A stretch of DNA of 64,000 nt. Source: Amycolatopsis thermophila (GTDB taxonomy: Bacteria > Actinomycetota > Actinomycetes > Mycobacteriales > Pseudonocardiaceae). The DNA is taken from NCBI RefSeq assembly GCF_030814215.1, contig NZ_JAUSUT010000001.1, positions 124,001 through 188,000 on the forward strand, written 5' to 3'. A model generated the notes under the pieces. The model was given only the letters and a program-made list of their open reading frames with translations. It had not been told where the DNA came from and searched no databases. Positions 1 through 8,308 of the stretch are shown piece after piece (the stretch's first letter is position 1; each line of letters opens with the position of its first letter). The translations under genes and the position numbers were made by a program.

Positions 1-219
1 GTGCGCGGCGCGGGCCCGCTCGCACCCGGCGCGCAGGTCGGCGGCCGCCTCCGCGGGCCCGCCCGTGCCGCCCTTGCCGAACAGCCGCGTGAGGGTCGCG
101 TCGAGGTCGAAGTCGACCGGCTCGGGCATGGCCGCACGCGCCGCCGCCGCGATGGGCCCCTCCGCGCACCGCACCGCGTCGGCCAGCTCACGGTGACTGC
201 GCGCCGCCCAGTTCTGCAC
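1..219 (-). CDS. Unknown protein, N-terminal 73 residues (runs off left edge)
   Basis: I do not recognise the family. The frame opens with a GTG whose first residues read VQNWAARSHRELADAV and stays open to the window edge. A strong ribosome-binding site, GGAGGGAG, lies four bases upstream of the GTG and fixes the start. The visible part is alanine-rich and probably helical, with a short Gly-rich stretch near residue 46. It lies downstream of, and on the same strand as, the XRE/NB-ARC regulator, 85 bases from that gene's stop. The stop codon is outside the window, so length and function are unknown. Confidence 0.55.
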   Translation of the reverse strand, partial: MQNWAARSHRELADAVRCAEGPIAAAARAAMPEPVDFDLDATLTRLFGKGGTGGPAEAAADLRAGCERARAAH

Positions 220-304
220 GCCGCTCCCTCCGAGATCACCGTCAGTGAACCCGGCGTGAGCGGACCGCACCAGCGTCAGCGGTGTGACATGCCCGTTCGG
301 ACTG

Positions 305-2710
305 TCAACTTTGCCCGCCCGGTCCGGCGACGAGGCGTTTCGCCAGGCTCAGCGCGGCCTCGGTGCCCAGGTCTTCGCACACCGCCAGCGCCTCGCGGCG
401 GTACTCCCCCGCCGCGGCGTCCTGCCTGCCGGCATCAGCCACCAGTGCCAGCTCCCCCAGCGCCTGAGCCCGCTGCCAGCGCGTGAGGACCGGGGTGAAC
501 ACGTCCAGCGCCGCGCGCAGGCAGGCTTCGGCCATCCCGAGCCGGCCGGCCTCCCGCCACGCGGCGCCCTCCTGCACCGCGCATTCCGCCCCCGCCACGC
601 GGAAACCGCCTTCGTCGAACAGGGTCCGCGCGGTGTGGAAGGCACCGGCACCGCCCGGCCAGTCCCCGGTCGCGGTCAGCGCCGTGCCGAGCAACTGGAA
701 CGTGAGCGCGCGGAAGAACCGGTAGGTGAACGAGTTGGCGTCATCGCGGTAGCGCTCGGTGTCGGCGAGCACCTCGCGGTGCACCAGCAGCGCCTCCCCC
801 GGGCGCCCCACCGCGCACAGGACCTTCCCGAGCACGTTGCGGATCGAGCCCTGGCCCATCCAGAAGTCCATGTCGGCCAGCCCGACCGCCCGCTCGACGT
901 GGTCCAGCGCCTCCTCGGGGCGGCCCAGCCGCAGCAGCACCGAGCCGAGGTAGGCCAGCGCCCAGGTCTGCTCGCGCCGGTCGCCGATCTCGGTGGCGAT
1001 CTCGAGCGCCTCGCGGTGCGCGGCGCGACCGCCTTCGTTGTCGCCCAGGCAGTAGTAGCGCGCCCAGCCGAGGAAGTTGAGCAGCACGGCCTCGTCGCCG
1101 CGGCTGCCCAGCGCCCGCGCCGCGTCGACGCCGAGCGCGAACACCTCGTCCCACGGCAGCTGCTGGATGCGCCCGTCGGAGAACCAGTGCAGCGCCCTGG
1201 CCAGGTCCACCACCTGCCGGTACTTGCCGTGGTCGAGCGCCATCCGTTGCGCGGCACGCCAGTTCGCCGCCTCCGCGTCGAGCCAGGCCGAGGCCTGATC
1301 ACGCGAGGCGAACCGGCTCGCCTCCACCGACTCCCGCAGCGCGTCCGGGAAGAACAGCCGTCCGGCCTCGATCCCGGTGTCCAGCAGGTGGTCCACCACC
1401 GCGCACACCGCGGCCGCCGACTCGGCCGCGTCCTCCTCGGCCGCCAGCCGCTCGCGGGCGAACAGGCGGATCAGGTCGTGGTAGGTGTAGCGGCCGGGAA
1501 CCCCGCCCGCCTGCAGGAGGTTCGCGTCGACCAGTTCGTCGATGTGCGCCCGCACGTCGGGGACGGCCATGCCGGTGGCGACGGCCGCGAGCTCGGCACC
1601 GAAGTCCGGTCCGGGGATCACCGCGAGGCGGCGGAACACCAGCCGCGCGGCCGGGGACAGCCGCCGGTGGGACATCTCGAACGCCGACCGCACCCGCAGA
1701 TCGCCCGCCGACAGGGCGGCCAGGCGCGTGCTCTCGTCCCGCAGCTGGTCGACGAGGTAGGCGATGCTCCAGTGCGGCCGCGTGGCCAGCCGGTTGCCCG
1801 CGATCCGCACCGCGAGCGGCAGGTTTCCGCACAGTTCGGCCAGTTCCGCGGCCGCCGACGGTTCCGCGTGCACCCGGTCCGGGCCCGCGATCGCGGCGAC
1901 GAGCGCGGAGGCGTCCGCGGTCTCCAGCGGCCGCAACCACACCCAGCGGGCCGACTCCAGGCCGGCCAGCGCGCGGCGGCAGGTGATCAGGGTCAGGCAG
2001 CCGGTCGCCGCCGCCATCAGGGGACGGACCTGGGCCTCGTCGGCCGCGTTGTCGAGCAGGACCAGCACGCGGCGGCCGGCCAGCAGCGAGCGGAACAGCG
2101 CGGACTGCTCGGTCACCGTCGCCGGGATGTCCCCTGGCGGCACGTTCAGCCCGCGCAGCAGGATGTCCAGCGCCGCGCGGGGCGGGAGCGGCTGGTCGTC
2201 CATGCCCCGCAGGTCGACCGACAGGAAGCCGTCCGGGAACTCGCCGGCCAGCAGGTGCGCGGCCGTGCGCGCCAGCGCGGTCTTGCCCACGCCGGGGTGA
2301 CCGACCAGCGAGACGACGACACCGCTCGGGGTGGTCGGCGCGTCGGCGGCCGCGCGCCGCAACACGTCCAGTTCGGGACCGCGGCCGACCAGGTCCGGCA
2401 CGGCGGGCGGCGGTGGACCGGCGAACGTCGCGGACGGCTTCGGCTTGCGGCGGCGGCCGTCGCGGGCGGCGGCGAGGAAGTCGTCGCGCGCCGCACCGGC
2501 CAGCCCGAGGGCGTCGGCGAGCGCTTCGGTGGACCGGCGCTGGGCGGCGCGGGCCCGGCCGCGCTCCAGGTCGGACAGGGCGCGGACGCTGACCCCGGAG
2601 GCAGCCGCGAGATCGGCCTGGGTGAGGCGGGCGGCGCGGCGGTGACGTAGCACCAGCTCGCCGAAGGTCGGATCTTCCCCCGGCGACCCTACGTCCAGCG
2701 TCTCACTCAC
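305..2710 (-). CDS. XRE-type helix-turn-helix / NB-ARC / TPR regulator (STAND family)
   Basis: An 801-residue signal-transduction ATPase of the AfsR-like STAND class, but with a Cro/C1-type HTH (about residues 15-70, motif LTQADLAAASGVSVRALS) in place of a SARP DNA-binding domain. A flexible Pro/Lys linker leads to the NB-ARC module, with P-loop GHPGVGKT and Walker B VLVLLDNA, then a winged-helix segment and C-terminal tetratricopeptide repeats rich in Leu/Ala. Family knowledge: ATP-dependent oligomeric transcription regulators, often of secondary metabolism. The start is a GTG with a poor Shine-Dalgarno sequence. It is transcribed away from the LuxR-type gene across a short region holding an inverted repeat. 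Its target is not visible from sequence. Confidence 0.85.
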   Translation of the reverse strand: MSETLDVGSPGEDPTFGELVLRHRRAARLTQADLAAASGVSVRALSDLERGRARAAQRRSTEALADALGLAGAARDDFLAAARDGRRRKPKPSATFAGPPPPAVPDLVGRGPELDVLRRAAADAPTTPSGVVVSLVGHPGVGKTALARTAAHLLAGEFPDGFLSVDLRGMDDQPLPPRAALDILLRGLNVPPGDIPATVTEQSALFRSLLAGRRVLVLLDNAADEAQVRPLMAAATGCLTLITCRRALAGLESARWVWLRPLETADASALVAAIAGPDRVHAEPSAAAELAELCGNLPLAVRIAGNRLATRPHWSIAYLVDQLRDESTRLAALSAGDLRVRSAFEMSHRRLSPAARLVFRRLAVIPGPDFGAELAAVATGMAVPDVRAHIDELVDANLLQAGGVPGRYTYHDLIRLFARERLAAEEDAAESAAAVCAVVDHLLDTGIEAGRLFFPDALRESVEASRFASRDQASAWLDAEAANWRAAQRMALDHGKYRQVVDLARALHWFSDGRIQQLPWDEVFALGVDAARALGSRGDEAVLLNFLGWARYYCLGDNEGGRAAHREALEIATEIGDRREQTWALAYLGSVLLRLGRPEEALDHVERAVGLADMDFWMGQGSIRNVLGKVLCAVGRPGEALLVHREVLADTERYRDDANSFTYRFFRALTFQLLGTALTATGDWPGGAGAFHTARTLFDEGGFRVAGAECAVQEGAAWREAGRLGMAEACLRAALDVFTPVLTRWQRAQALGELALVADAGRQDAAAGEYRREALAVCEDLGTEAALSLAKRLVAGPGGQS

Positions 2711-2802
2711 CGCGACCCATTAAACCGGCAGGAGTTGAACGCGGGAAACCTGCCGGTCCTTCCGCCTGGTTACCGGCGGGTCAGGTACGGTTGAGTGGTC
2801 CC
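2711..2802. promoter_or_regulatory. Divergent promoter region with 9-bp inverted repeat
   Basis: ACCGGCAGG at 2724-2732 and CCTGCCGGT at 2749-2757 form a perfect 9-bp inverted repeat with a 16-bp spacer (25-bp centre to centre). A related half-site, ACCGGCGGG, follows at 2772-2780. The spacing suits binding by a dimer on one face of the helix between the two divergent regulator genes. That it is an operator is inference. Confidence 0.45.
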
Positions 2803-3492
2803 ATGGCGTTCAGCACCGCTTCGCGGGAACTCCCCGGCGCCCGGCCCGCCACCCGTCTGCACGCCGTTCCGGCCGCCGACCGGGCGGTCGTCCGGGTCGC
2901 GGTGCTGGCCGACGACGTGTTCCTGCGCGCCGGCCTGCTCAGTGAGATCCAGGGCAAACCGGGCATCCACGTCGTCGCCGGTTCGCCCGCGTCGGCCGAT
3001 GTGGTGGTCGCGATCACCGAGTCAGCCACCGAGCTGCCCGCGCTGGTCGCCGACGCCCCGACGAACGCCCGGCTGGTGCTGATCACCGGCGCGCCGCGGC
3101 CGGCGGAACTGTGGACCGCGATCGAGCAGGGGCTGGTCGTCCTGATCCCGCGCGCGGAGCTCACGACGGCCCGGGTGCTCCGCGCCATCGCCGACGCGCA
3201 CCAGGGTCACGGGCACCTCCCGGCCGAATTGCTGGGCCAGGTGCTGCACGGGCTGGCCCGCCTCCAACGCGACGTGCTCGCCCCGCGCGAGCTGATGCTG
3301 AACGGGTTGTCCCGCCGGGAAACCGAAGTACTGCGCCGGCTCGCGGACGGGCAGGACACGGCCGAGATCGCCGCCGAAATGTCCTATTCGGAGCGGACGG
3401 TCAAGAACATCCTGCACAACCTGACCAGCAGGCTCGGCTTGCGGAACCGCACGCACGCGGTTTCGTACGCGCTGCGCAACGGGTTGATCTGA
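2803..3492 (+). CDS. LuxR/NarL-type transcriptional regulator with atypical receiver domain
   Basis: About 229 residues. The N-terminal half has a receiver-like pattern (VAVLADDVFLRAGL, then ADVVVAIT, LVLITGA, LVVLIP), and the C-terminal 65 residues are a canonical LuxR HTH (LSRRETEVLRRLADGQ, then SERTVKNILHNL). The acidic pocket residues are present. The usual phospho-acceptor Asp at the end of strand 3 is replaced within VVVAIT, and the conserved Lys near the end is missing, so control by phosphorylation is unlikely. I chose ATG 2803; an in-frame TTG at 2791 is an alternative, and neither has a strong ribosome-binding site. It is convergent with the next large regulator. Confidence 0.8.
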   Translation: MAFSTASRELPGARPATRLHAVPAADRAVVRVAVLADDVFLRAGLLSEIQGKPGIHVVAGSPASADVVVAITESATELPALVADAPTNARLVLITGAPRPAELWTAIEQGLVVLIPRAELTTARVLRAIADAHQGHGHLPAELLGQVLHGLARLQRDVLAPRELMLNGLSRRETEVLRRLADGQDTAEIAAEMSYSERTVKNILHNLTSRLGLRNRTHAVSYALRNGLI

Positions 3493-3733
3493 CCGCCGGC
3501 TGCGGCCGGGGACGGTGGCGCGGCGGTGGCGGTTGCGGGCGGCGGTGGCTGGACCAACACCGACACCGTGAACGGACCATTCAGATTGCGGGCGAGCCGC
3601 CGATAGTCCAATCGCGAGACCCGAACGAACCGTCCACCCACACCCGCGAGCACCAACGGACCAACCGTGCGGCCGCCGCCCCACCACTCAAGCACGCGCG
3701 GACACAACCCCCACCGGCACCGGCACCGGCAAA

Positions 3734-3798
3734 CGCGAACATCCCCGCCCGCGAACCTAAACGCACCCGCGAACGCACCCACCCGCGCCCCCGCGAAC
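3734..3798. repeat. Four CGCGAAC heptamers in 65 bp
   Basis: CGCGAAC occurs at 3734, 3750, 3768 and 3792, in a C-rich tract with further partial copies (CGAAC, ACGCACC). Spacing is irregular (16, 18, 24 bp). It may be simple-sequence drift in a non-coding stretch. Confidence 0.4.
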
Positions 3799-3850
3799 CC
3801 GAACGCGACCACGTACCCCCAAGCCACGAAACCCAGCCAAGAAACGCAGC

Positions 3851-3886
3851 GGGCACACCGAGGCGAGGCGGCGCCTCGGCGTGCCC
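3851..3886. terminator. Hairpin between convergent regulator genes
   Basis: The 14-base arms at 3851-3864 and 3873-3886 (GGGCACACCGAGGC pairing with GCCTCGGCGTGCCC) match at 13 of 14 positions around an 8-base loop. It lies 45 bases beyond the stop of the minus-strand regulator and can also serve the + strand gene. No T-run follows, as is common in actinobacteria. Confidence 0.6.
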
Positions 3887-3930
3887 ACCGAGCCCGGAGC
3901 GTGCGATGGTCGCCCCGGGAGTCGTGCGCC

Positions 3931-6900
3931 TCAGGCGACCGACGGCGCGCGCCAGGGATCCCCGGTGAAGTCGCGCAGCTCCTCGGCTTCCGGCGTGCCC
4001 ATTTCGTCGAACAGGGTGTACGCCCGGCGCCAGTAGTCCTGCGCCAGACCGGCCCGGGCGGCGCACCGGTGCAGTTCCGCCAGCTCGTTCAACGCCCGCG
4101 CCTGCTGGTACCGCTCGCCACGGTTGATCGCCACCCGCAGGCCGGCCTCGGCCAGGTCGGCGGCCGTCAGCAGGTCCCCGATGTCGCGGTGCACGCCGCC
4201 GAAGTCGATCAGCACTTCGCTCTCCGTGGCGGGACCACTGACCGCCCGCACGATCCGCAGCGCCTCGTTCAGGTTCGCGAGCGCGTCGTCGAACCGGCCG
4301 GTCTCGCGATAGGTGTTGCCGAGCCGGTGCCGCGCGTAGGCGATCCGCGGCTCCAGCGCGTGCGCCTCGGCCAGTTCGACCGCCGCCTTGAGGTGCTCGA
4401 CCGCCTCGCGGTGCCGGCCCAGCCGCCGCCACACGTCGCCGAGATCGGCCAGCGCTCCGCTTTCCCCGTCCGGATCACCGGTCCGCCGCGCCAGCACCAG
4501 CGCGTGCCGGTACTGGTCCACGGCGTCGTCGAGCCGTCCCAGAACCGCGAGCGTGGCACCGAGGTTCGCGGCGACAGCGCCGTCCAGCCGCGGCTCGCCC
4601 GCCGACCGGGCCGCGGCCGCCCGGAACAACCCCAGCGCCTCGGAGAACTCCCCCGCGCGGTGGCAGAGCACACCCAGCGCGCTGAGCGAACTCGCTTCCA
4701 GGTCGCGCTCGCCGTTGTCCCGGTGCAGTTCGATGGCGCGCCGGAAGTGCTCGCGCGCGTCGGCGGCGCGGCCGTGGTGCAGGTAGGCCGCCGCGAGATC
4801 GGAACGGGTGTGGGCCTCGCCGACCTTGTCGTGCGCCGCCGTCGCCGCCGCCAGCGCCGCTTCGTGGGTGTGCACCCAGTCGTGGTCGTGGCTGTAGCCG
4901 TAGAGGTACAGGTACGCGCGCAGGCACCGGGTCAGCTGCCAGGCGTGCGTCGGCCAGCCCTGCTCGGCGGCCAGGCCGACCGCGGCGATCAGGCACGGCC
5001 GCTCGGCCTCCAGCCAGCGCTTCGCCGCCTCGCGGTCGGCCAGCACCGGCCCGTGCACCGGCGCCGCGCCGGCCAGGTCGATCCCCTTGGCCGGGTAGAT
5101 CAGGTACGTGGCGCGGGCCGCTGTGTGCAGGTAGAAGTCGAGGACGCGCGTGATCGCGGCGCGGCGCGCGGGCTCCGGCTCGCTGTCGCGGGCCAGCCCC
5201 CGCGCGTACTCGGCGAGCAGGTTGTGCAGCCGGTACCGGTCGCGCGTCACGACGGTGACCAGGTTCTCGTCCACGAGCCGGTCGAGCAGCCACCGCGCCC
5301 GCGCCGGGGTCAGCCCGGCCAGCGCGCCGACCGACTCGGGCGTGAAGTCCGCGCCGGGATGCAGGCCCAGCAACCGGAACAGGCGTCGCTCCTCGGTTTC
5401 CAGTGCCTGGTAGGACAATTCGAACACCGCCCGCAGGCGGCGGCTGCCCGCGGCCAGCTCGTCGAGGCGGTCGCCCGTCTCCGCGAGGCGCACCGCCAGG
5501 TCCGCGACTGTCCACGTGGGACGGGACTGCAGGCGGCGCGCCGCGAGCGCGACCGCCATCGGCAGCCACCCGCACAGTTCGACGACCCGGCGGGCGGCCT
5601 CCGGCTCGCTCTCCACGCGCTTCGCGCCGACGACCCGCACCAGTAGCTCACGCGCCTCGGCCGGGGTGAACACGTCCAGCGGCAGGGTGCGCGCCCCGTC
5701 CAGGGCGAGCGCGCGGCGGCTGGTGACGAGCACGAGGTTCGTCGGGCCGGCCGGCAGCAGCGGCAGGATCTGGTCCTCGCTGGCCGCGTTGTCCAGCAAC
5801 ACCAGCACATCCCGCCCGTAGACGCGGTCGCGGTAGAGCGACGCGCGTTCGTCGAGGCTCGGCGGGATCTGGTCGCCGGGCACCCCGAGCAGGCGCAGGA
5901 ACGACGCGAGCACCGCGGCCGGGTCGGCGGGCGGCTGGTCGGAGTGCCCGCGCAGGTCGACGTAGAGCTGGCAGTCGCCGTAGCGGCCCTCGGCCAGCAG
6001 CTGGTGCGCGACGTGCACGGCGAGCCGGGTCTTGCCGACGCCCGCCATGCCCTCGATCAGCGCGATGCCGACCGCGGTCCCGCCGTCGATCGCGCGAAGC
6101 CCGTCGCGCAGGGTGGTCAGTTCGGCCTCGCGACCGCTGAAGTCGGCGGTGTCCAGCGGCAGCTGGCGGTGGGCGCTGACCGGGGCGAACTCCGGCCGCG
6201 CGACCTCCTGGCGCAGCACGCGCTGGTAGGCGGTGGCCAGTTCGGGGCCGGGGTCGGCGCCGAGCTCGGTCGCGAGGCGGCGGCGCAGGGTGTCGAACAC
6301 GTCGAGCGCGGCGGCCTGCTGACCGCTGCCGGCCAGCGCGATCATCAGCCGCGCGTGGACCGCCTCGTGCAGCGGGTCGGCCTCGGCGACGCGCTGGAGC
6401 AGCGGGAGGACCTCCTGGTAGCGGCCGAGGTCGCTGGCGGCGCCGGCGTACTCGACGACCACCGCGCGGTACTCCCGCACCAGGGCGACGACGATCGGGT
6501 GCGACGCCAGCGCGCTCAGGCCTTCCAGCGGCTCGCCCCGCCACAGGCCGACGGCCTCGGCGAACAGCCCGCACGCCTCGGTCAGCTCACCCTCCTCGCG
6601 GACGTGGCGGGCACGCGCGACGAGACGGCGGAACACGAGCAGGTCGTGCTGCCCCTCCGCGACCTTCAGCTGGTAGCCACCGCGCGTGGACAGGATGGAC
6701 CCGTTGTCCGGGTCGGCCTGCAAGCGGCGGCGCAGGCGGGAGACGCGGGACTGGAGGAGGTCGACCGTGCCGTGGTCGGGCTGGTCGCCCCAGATCGCCT
6801 CGACGAGCGCGTCCCGGCCGACCGGCGTGTTCGGGGACAACGCGAGCAGCGCGAGCAAGGTCCGCTGGGTTTCCGAGCCCGGGTCGACGGGGACGCCGTC

Positions 6901-7191
6901 GGCGAGCACGCGCAGCGGGCCGAGCACCTCGACGCGGAGACCGCCCCCGGTGGCCTGCTCACTGCCCGCCTCGCGCAGCAGCTCGCCCAGCTCCACACGG
7001 GACAGGGCGAGCACGTCGCCGAGCTTGCGCAAGGTGGACGCGCGCGGGCGGGTGACCCGGCCCTGCTCGACGTCACGCAGGCCGGCGACACTCAGCCCGG
7101 CCAGGTCGGCGACCTCGCGCTGGGTCAGGCCCGCGCGCCGGCGGAAGCCCTGGACCAGCGTCCCCAAGCGGCTCCGCGAACCGTCGCTCAT
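3931..7191 (-). CDS. XRE-SARP-NB-ARC-TPR regulator (AfsR-like with extra HTH)
   Basis: 1,086 residues from the chosen ATG. Order: Cro/C1 HTH (about 5-65, LTQREVADLAGLSVAGL), OmpR-like winged helix of the SARP class (about 85-185), bacterial transcriptional activator domain (about 190-330), NB-ARC with P-loop GMAGVGKT near 381-388 and VLVLLDNA Walker B, then TPRs over roughly the last 350 residues. ATG 7191 is preceded by GGTGGACGG and is preferred to the upstream GTG 7221, which has no ribosome-binding site. An XRE domain in front of a full AfsR architecture gives the protein two DNA-binding modules. A SARP-type direct repeat lies about 80-110 bp upstream, suggesting autoregulation. Function: probable activator of a nearby or distant specialised pathway (inference). 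Confidence 0.85.
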   Translation of the reverse strand: MSDGSRSRLGTLVQGFRRRAGLTQREVADLAGLSVAGLRDVEQGRVTRPRASTLRKLGDVLALSRVELGELLREAGSEQATGGGLRVEVLGPLRVLADGVPVDPGSETQRTLLALLALSPNTPVGRDALVEAIWGDQPDHGTVDLLQSRVSRLRRRLQADPDNGSILSTRGGYQLKVAEGQHDLLVFRRLVARARHVREEGELTEACGLFAEAVGLWRGEPLEGLSALASHPIVVALVREYRAVVVEYAGAASDLGRYQEVLPLLQRVAEADPLHEAVHARLMIALAGSGQQAAALDVFDTLRRRLATELGADPGPELATAYQRVLRQEVARPEFAPVSAHRQLPLDTADFSGREAELTTLRDGLRAIDGGTAVGIALIEGMAGVGKTRLAVHVAHQLLAEGRYGDCQLYVDLRGHSDQPPADPAAVLASFLRLLGVPGDQIPPSLDERASLYRDRVYGRDVLVLLDNAASEDQILPLLPAGPTNLVLVTSRRALALDGARTLPLDVFTPAEARELLVRVVGAKRVESEPEAARRVVELCGWLPMAVALAARRLQSRPTWTVADLAVRLAETGDRLDELAAGSRRLRAVFELSYQALETEERRLFRLLGLHPGADFTPESVGALAGLTPARARWLLDRLVDENLVTVVTRDRYRLHNLLAEYARGLARDSEPEPARRAAITRVLDFYLHTAARATYLIYPAKGIDLAGAAPVHGPVLADREAAKRWLEAERPCLIAAVGLAAEQGWPTHAWQLTRCLRAYLYLYGYSHDHDWVHTHEAALAAATAAHDKVGEAHTRSDLAAAYLHHGRAADAREHFRRAIELHRDNGERDLEASSLSALGVLCHRAGEFSEALGLFRAAAARSAGEPRLDGAVAANLGATLAVLGRLDDAVDQYRHALVLARRTGDPDGESGALADLGDVWRRLGRHREAVEHLKAAVELAEAHALEPRIAYARHRLGNTYRETGRFDDALANLNEALRIVRAVSGPATESEVLIDFGGVHRDIGDLLTAADLAEAGLRVAINRGERYQQARALNELAELHRCAARAGLAQDYWRRAYTLFDEMGTPEAEELRDFTGDPWRAPSVA

Positions 7192-7268
7192 CCGTCCACC
7201 GCCCCCGATCTCGTCGTTCACAGCTGGGACGTCACGATCCGCCCAGCCGTTCCCGCGTTACTCCGACA

Positions 7269-7301
7269 GAGTTACAAACTCCGCTTCGAAAACGCTTCGA
7301 A
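7269..7301 (-). promoter_or_regulatory. Candidate SARP operator and -10 box
   Basis: On the minus strand TTCGAAGCG occurs twice, at 7301-7293 and 7290-7282, an exact 11-bp period. About 7-8 bases after the second copy comes TAACTC (7274-7269), a possible -10 box. SARP proteins are known to bind heptamer repeats related to TCGAGNN with 11-bp period placed just upstream of the -10 element, so the geometry fits. It lies about 80 bases in front of the ATG of the XRE-SARP regulator. Confidence 0.55.
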
Positions 7302-7346
7302 CCGGCGGGACCGTCGCGTCGATCGGCGAAGCCGGCGCGCCCGCCC

Positions 7347-8216
7347 TCACGCCACGTGGCGGAACGCCTCCACCACCACATCAGCGCAGTGGCCGGGCGT
7401 GCCGTCATCGGCGCGGGTGATCACCTGGCCGGCCACGGTCAGTGGCGGGTCGAACGGGATGACCCGCACGCGCGTCGACGGCGCGTCCGCCAGCTGCTCG
7501 GCGGGCAGCACCGCCCAAGTGCCGGCATCCGCGCCGACCTCGACGACGGTCGCCTGGGTGCTCGCCGCCGGACGGCCCAGCCGCGGCCGCGCGCCCGCCT
7601 GGTCGAGCGCCGTGAGGACGGCGTCGTGCAGAGGCGGGTCGCAGCGGCGGGACGGCAAGCGCAGCACCGATCCGGCCAGGTCGCCGGGTGCCAGGGCCGC
7701 GCGGGACGCCAGCGGGTGCCGCACGGACACGACGGCGTGCAGTGGTTCGGTCCAGGCTTCCCGGACGCTCAGGCCGGCTCCGGCGACCCCGCCGCGGGCC
7801 AGCGCCAGGTCGATGTCCCCTCGCCGCAGGGCGCGCAACCGCGCGGCGACGGGCAGGTCGACCAGGACCACGTCGAACCACGTGCCCGCCACCCGCAGCG
7901 CCTCGACACCGCTTTCCAGGCGGCGGGTCAGGCCCGGCGCCGTACCGATGCGCACCGTGGTCACTCCCCCGGCGGCGATCCGCACCCGGTCCACCGACGC
8001 GAGCGTCTCCCGCGCCGCATCCAGCACGCGTTGCCCGGCGTCGGTCAGGCGCACGTGGCGCGGCGAGCGGTCCAGCAGCCGCACGCCGAGCTCCCGCTCC
8101 AGGCGCGCCACCTGCTGGCTGACCGCCGGCTGCGCGATGGCGAGCCGGTCCGCGGCCCGGCCGAAGTGCAGTTCTTCGGCGACCGTCACGAAGTACCGCA
8201 GGGCCCGCAGTTCCAT
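7347..8216 (-). CDS. LysR-family transcriptional regulator
   Basis: 289 residues, typical length. The N-terminal winged HTH (LRYFVTVAEELHFGRAADRL, then QPAVSQQVARLERELG) is followed by a linker helix and a two-lobe periplasmic-binding-protein-like effector domain that begins near VTTVRIGTAPGL. Start ATG is preceded by GGAGGCGGA. It diverges from the luciferase-like oxidoreductase gene across 92 bp, the classic LysR arrangement, so it probably controls that gene and itself in response to a small molecule. The ligand cannot be read from sequence. Confidence 0.9.
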   Translation of the reverse strand: MELRALRYFVTVAEELHFGRAADRLAIAQPAVSQQVARLERELGVRLLDRSPRHVRLTDAGQRVLDAARETLASVDRVRIAAGGVTTVRIGTAPGLTRRLESGVEALRVAGTWFDVVLVDLPVAARLRALRRGDIDLALARGGVAGAGLSVREAWTEPLHAVVSVRHPLASRAALAPGDLAGSVLRLPSRRCDPPLHDAVLTALDQAGARPRLGRPAASTQATVVEVGADAGTWAVLPAEQLADAPSTRVRVIPFDPPLTVAGQVITRADDGTPGHCADVVVEAFRHVA

Positions 8217-8308
8217 TCCGCCTCCGATCAGCGACGATCAGCCGAGCTTATTACTGCGCGGGCGGACCGGGGCTGGTTCGGCGGCCATGATCGTGTTGAG
8301 CTCGGGGC
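8217..8308. promoter_or_regulatory. LysR / oxidoreductase divergent control region
   Basis: CGATCAGC is repeated at 8225-8232 and 8235-8242 (10-bp period, one helical turn). Next to it is the only AT-rich patch, CTTATTACT, which on the minus strand reads TAATAA and could be the lysR -10 box. The repeats would then overlap the lysR start of transcription, fitting autoregulation. This is inference. Confidence 0.4.

Larger units (their letters stand above)
3493..3930. other. 438-bp gene-free interval between convergent genes
   Basis: No frame here has a convincing start, ribosome-binding site or protein-like composition. It holds a short CACCGG triplet-type run near 3707-3726, a cluster of CGCGAAC heptamers, and a strong hairpin close to the right-hand gene. 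Base composition is C-rich on the + strand and unlike the flanking coding sequence. Confidence 0.6.

Noticed and set aside
284-2650. Long + strand frame opposite the XRE/NB-ARC regulator
   Set aside because: The minus strand encodes clear HTH, P-loop and TPR motifs with proper codon bias; the + strand product is Arg/Gln/His-rich.
3707-3726. CACCGG-type triplet run, considered as a repeat element or CRISPR trace
   Set aside because: Only about three units, with no spacers and no cas genes. Simple sequence in a C-rich gap.
3581-4432. Minus-strand frame across the terminator and start of the intergenic gap
   Set aside because: It overlaps the TPR end of the regulator in another frame, has shadow composition and no ribosome-binding site.
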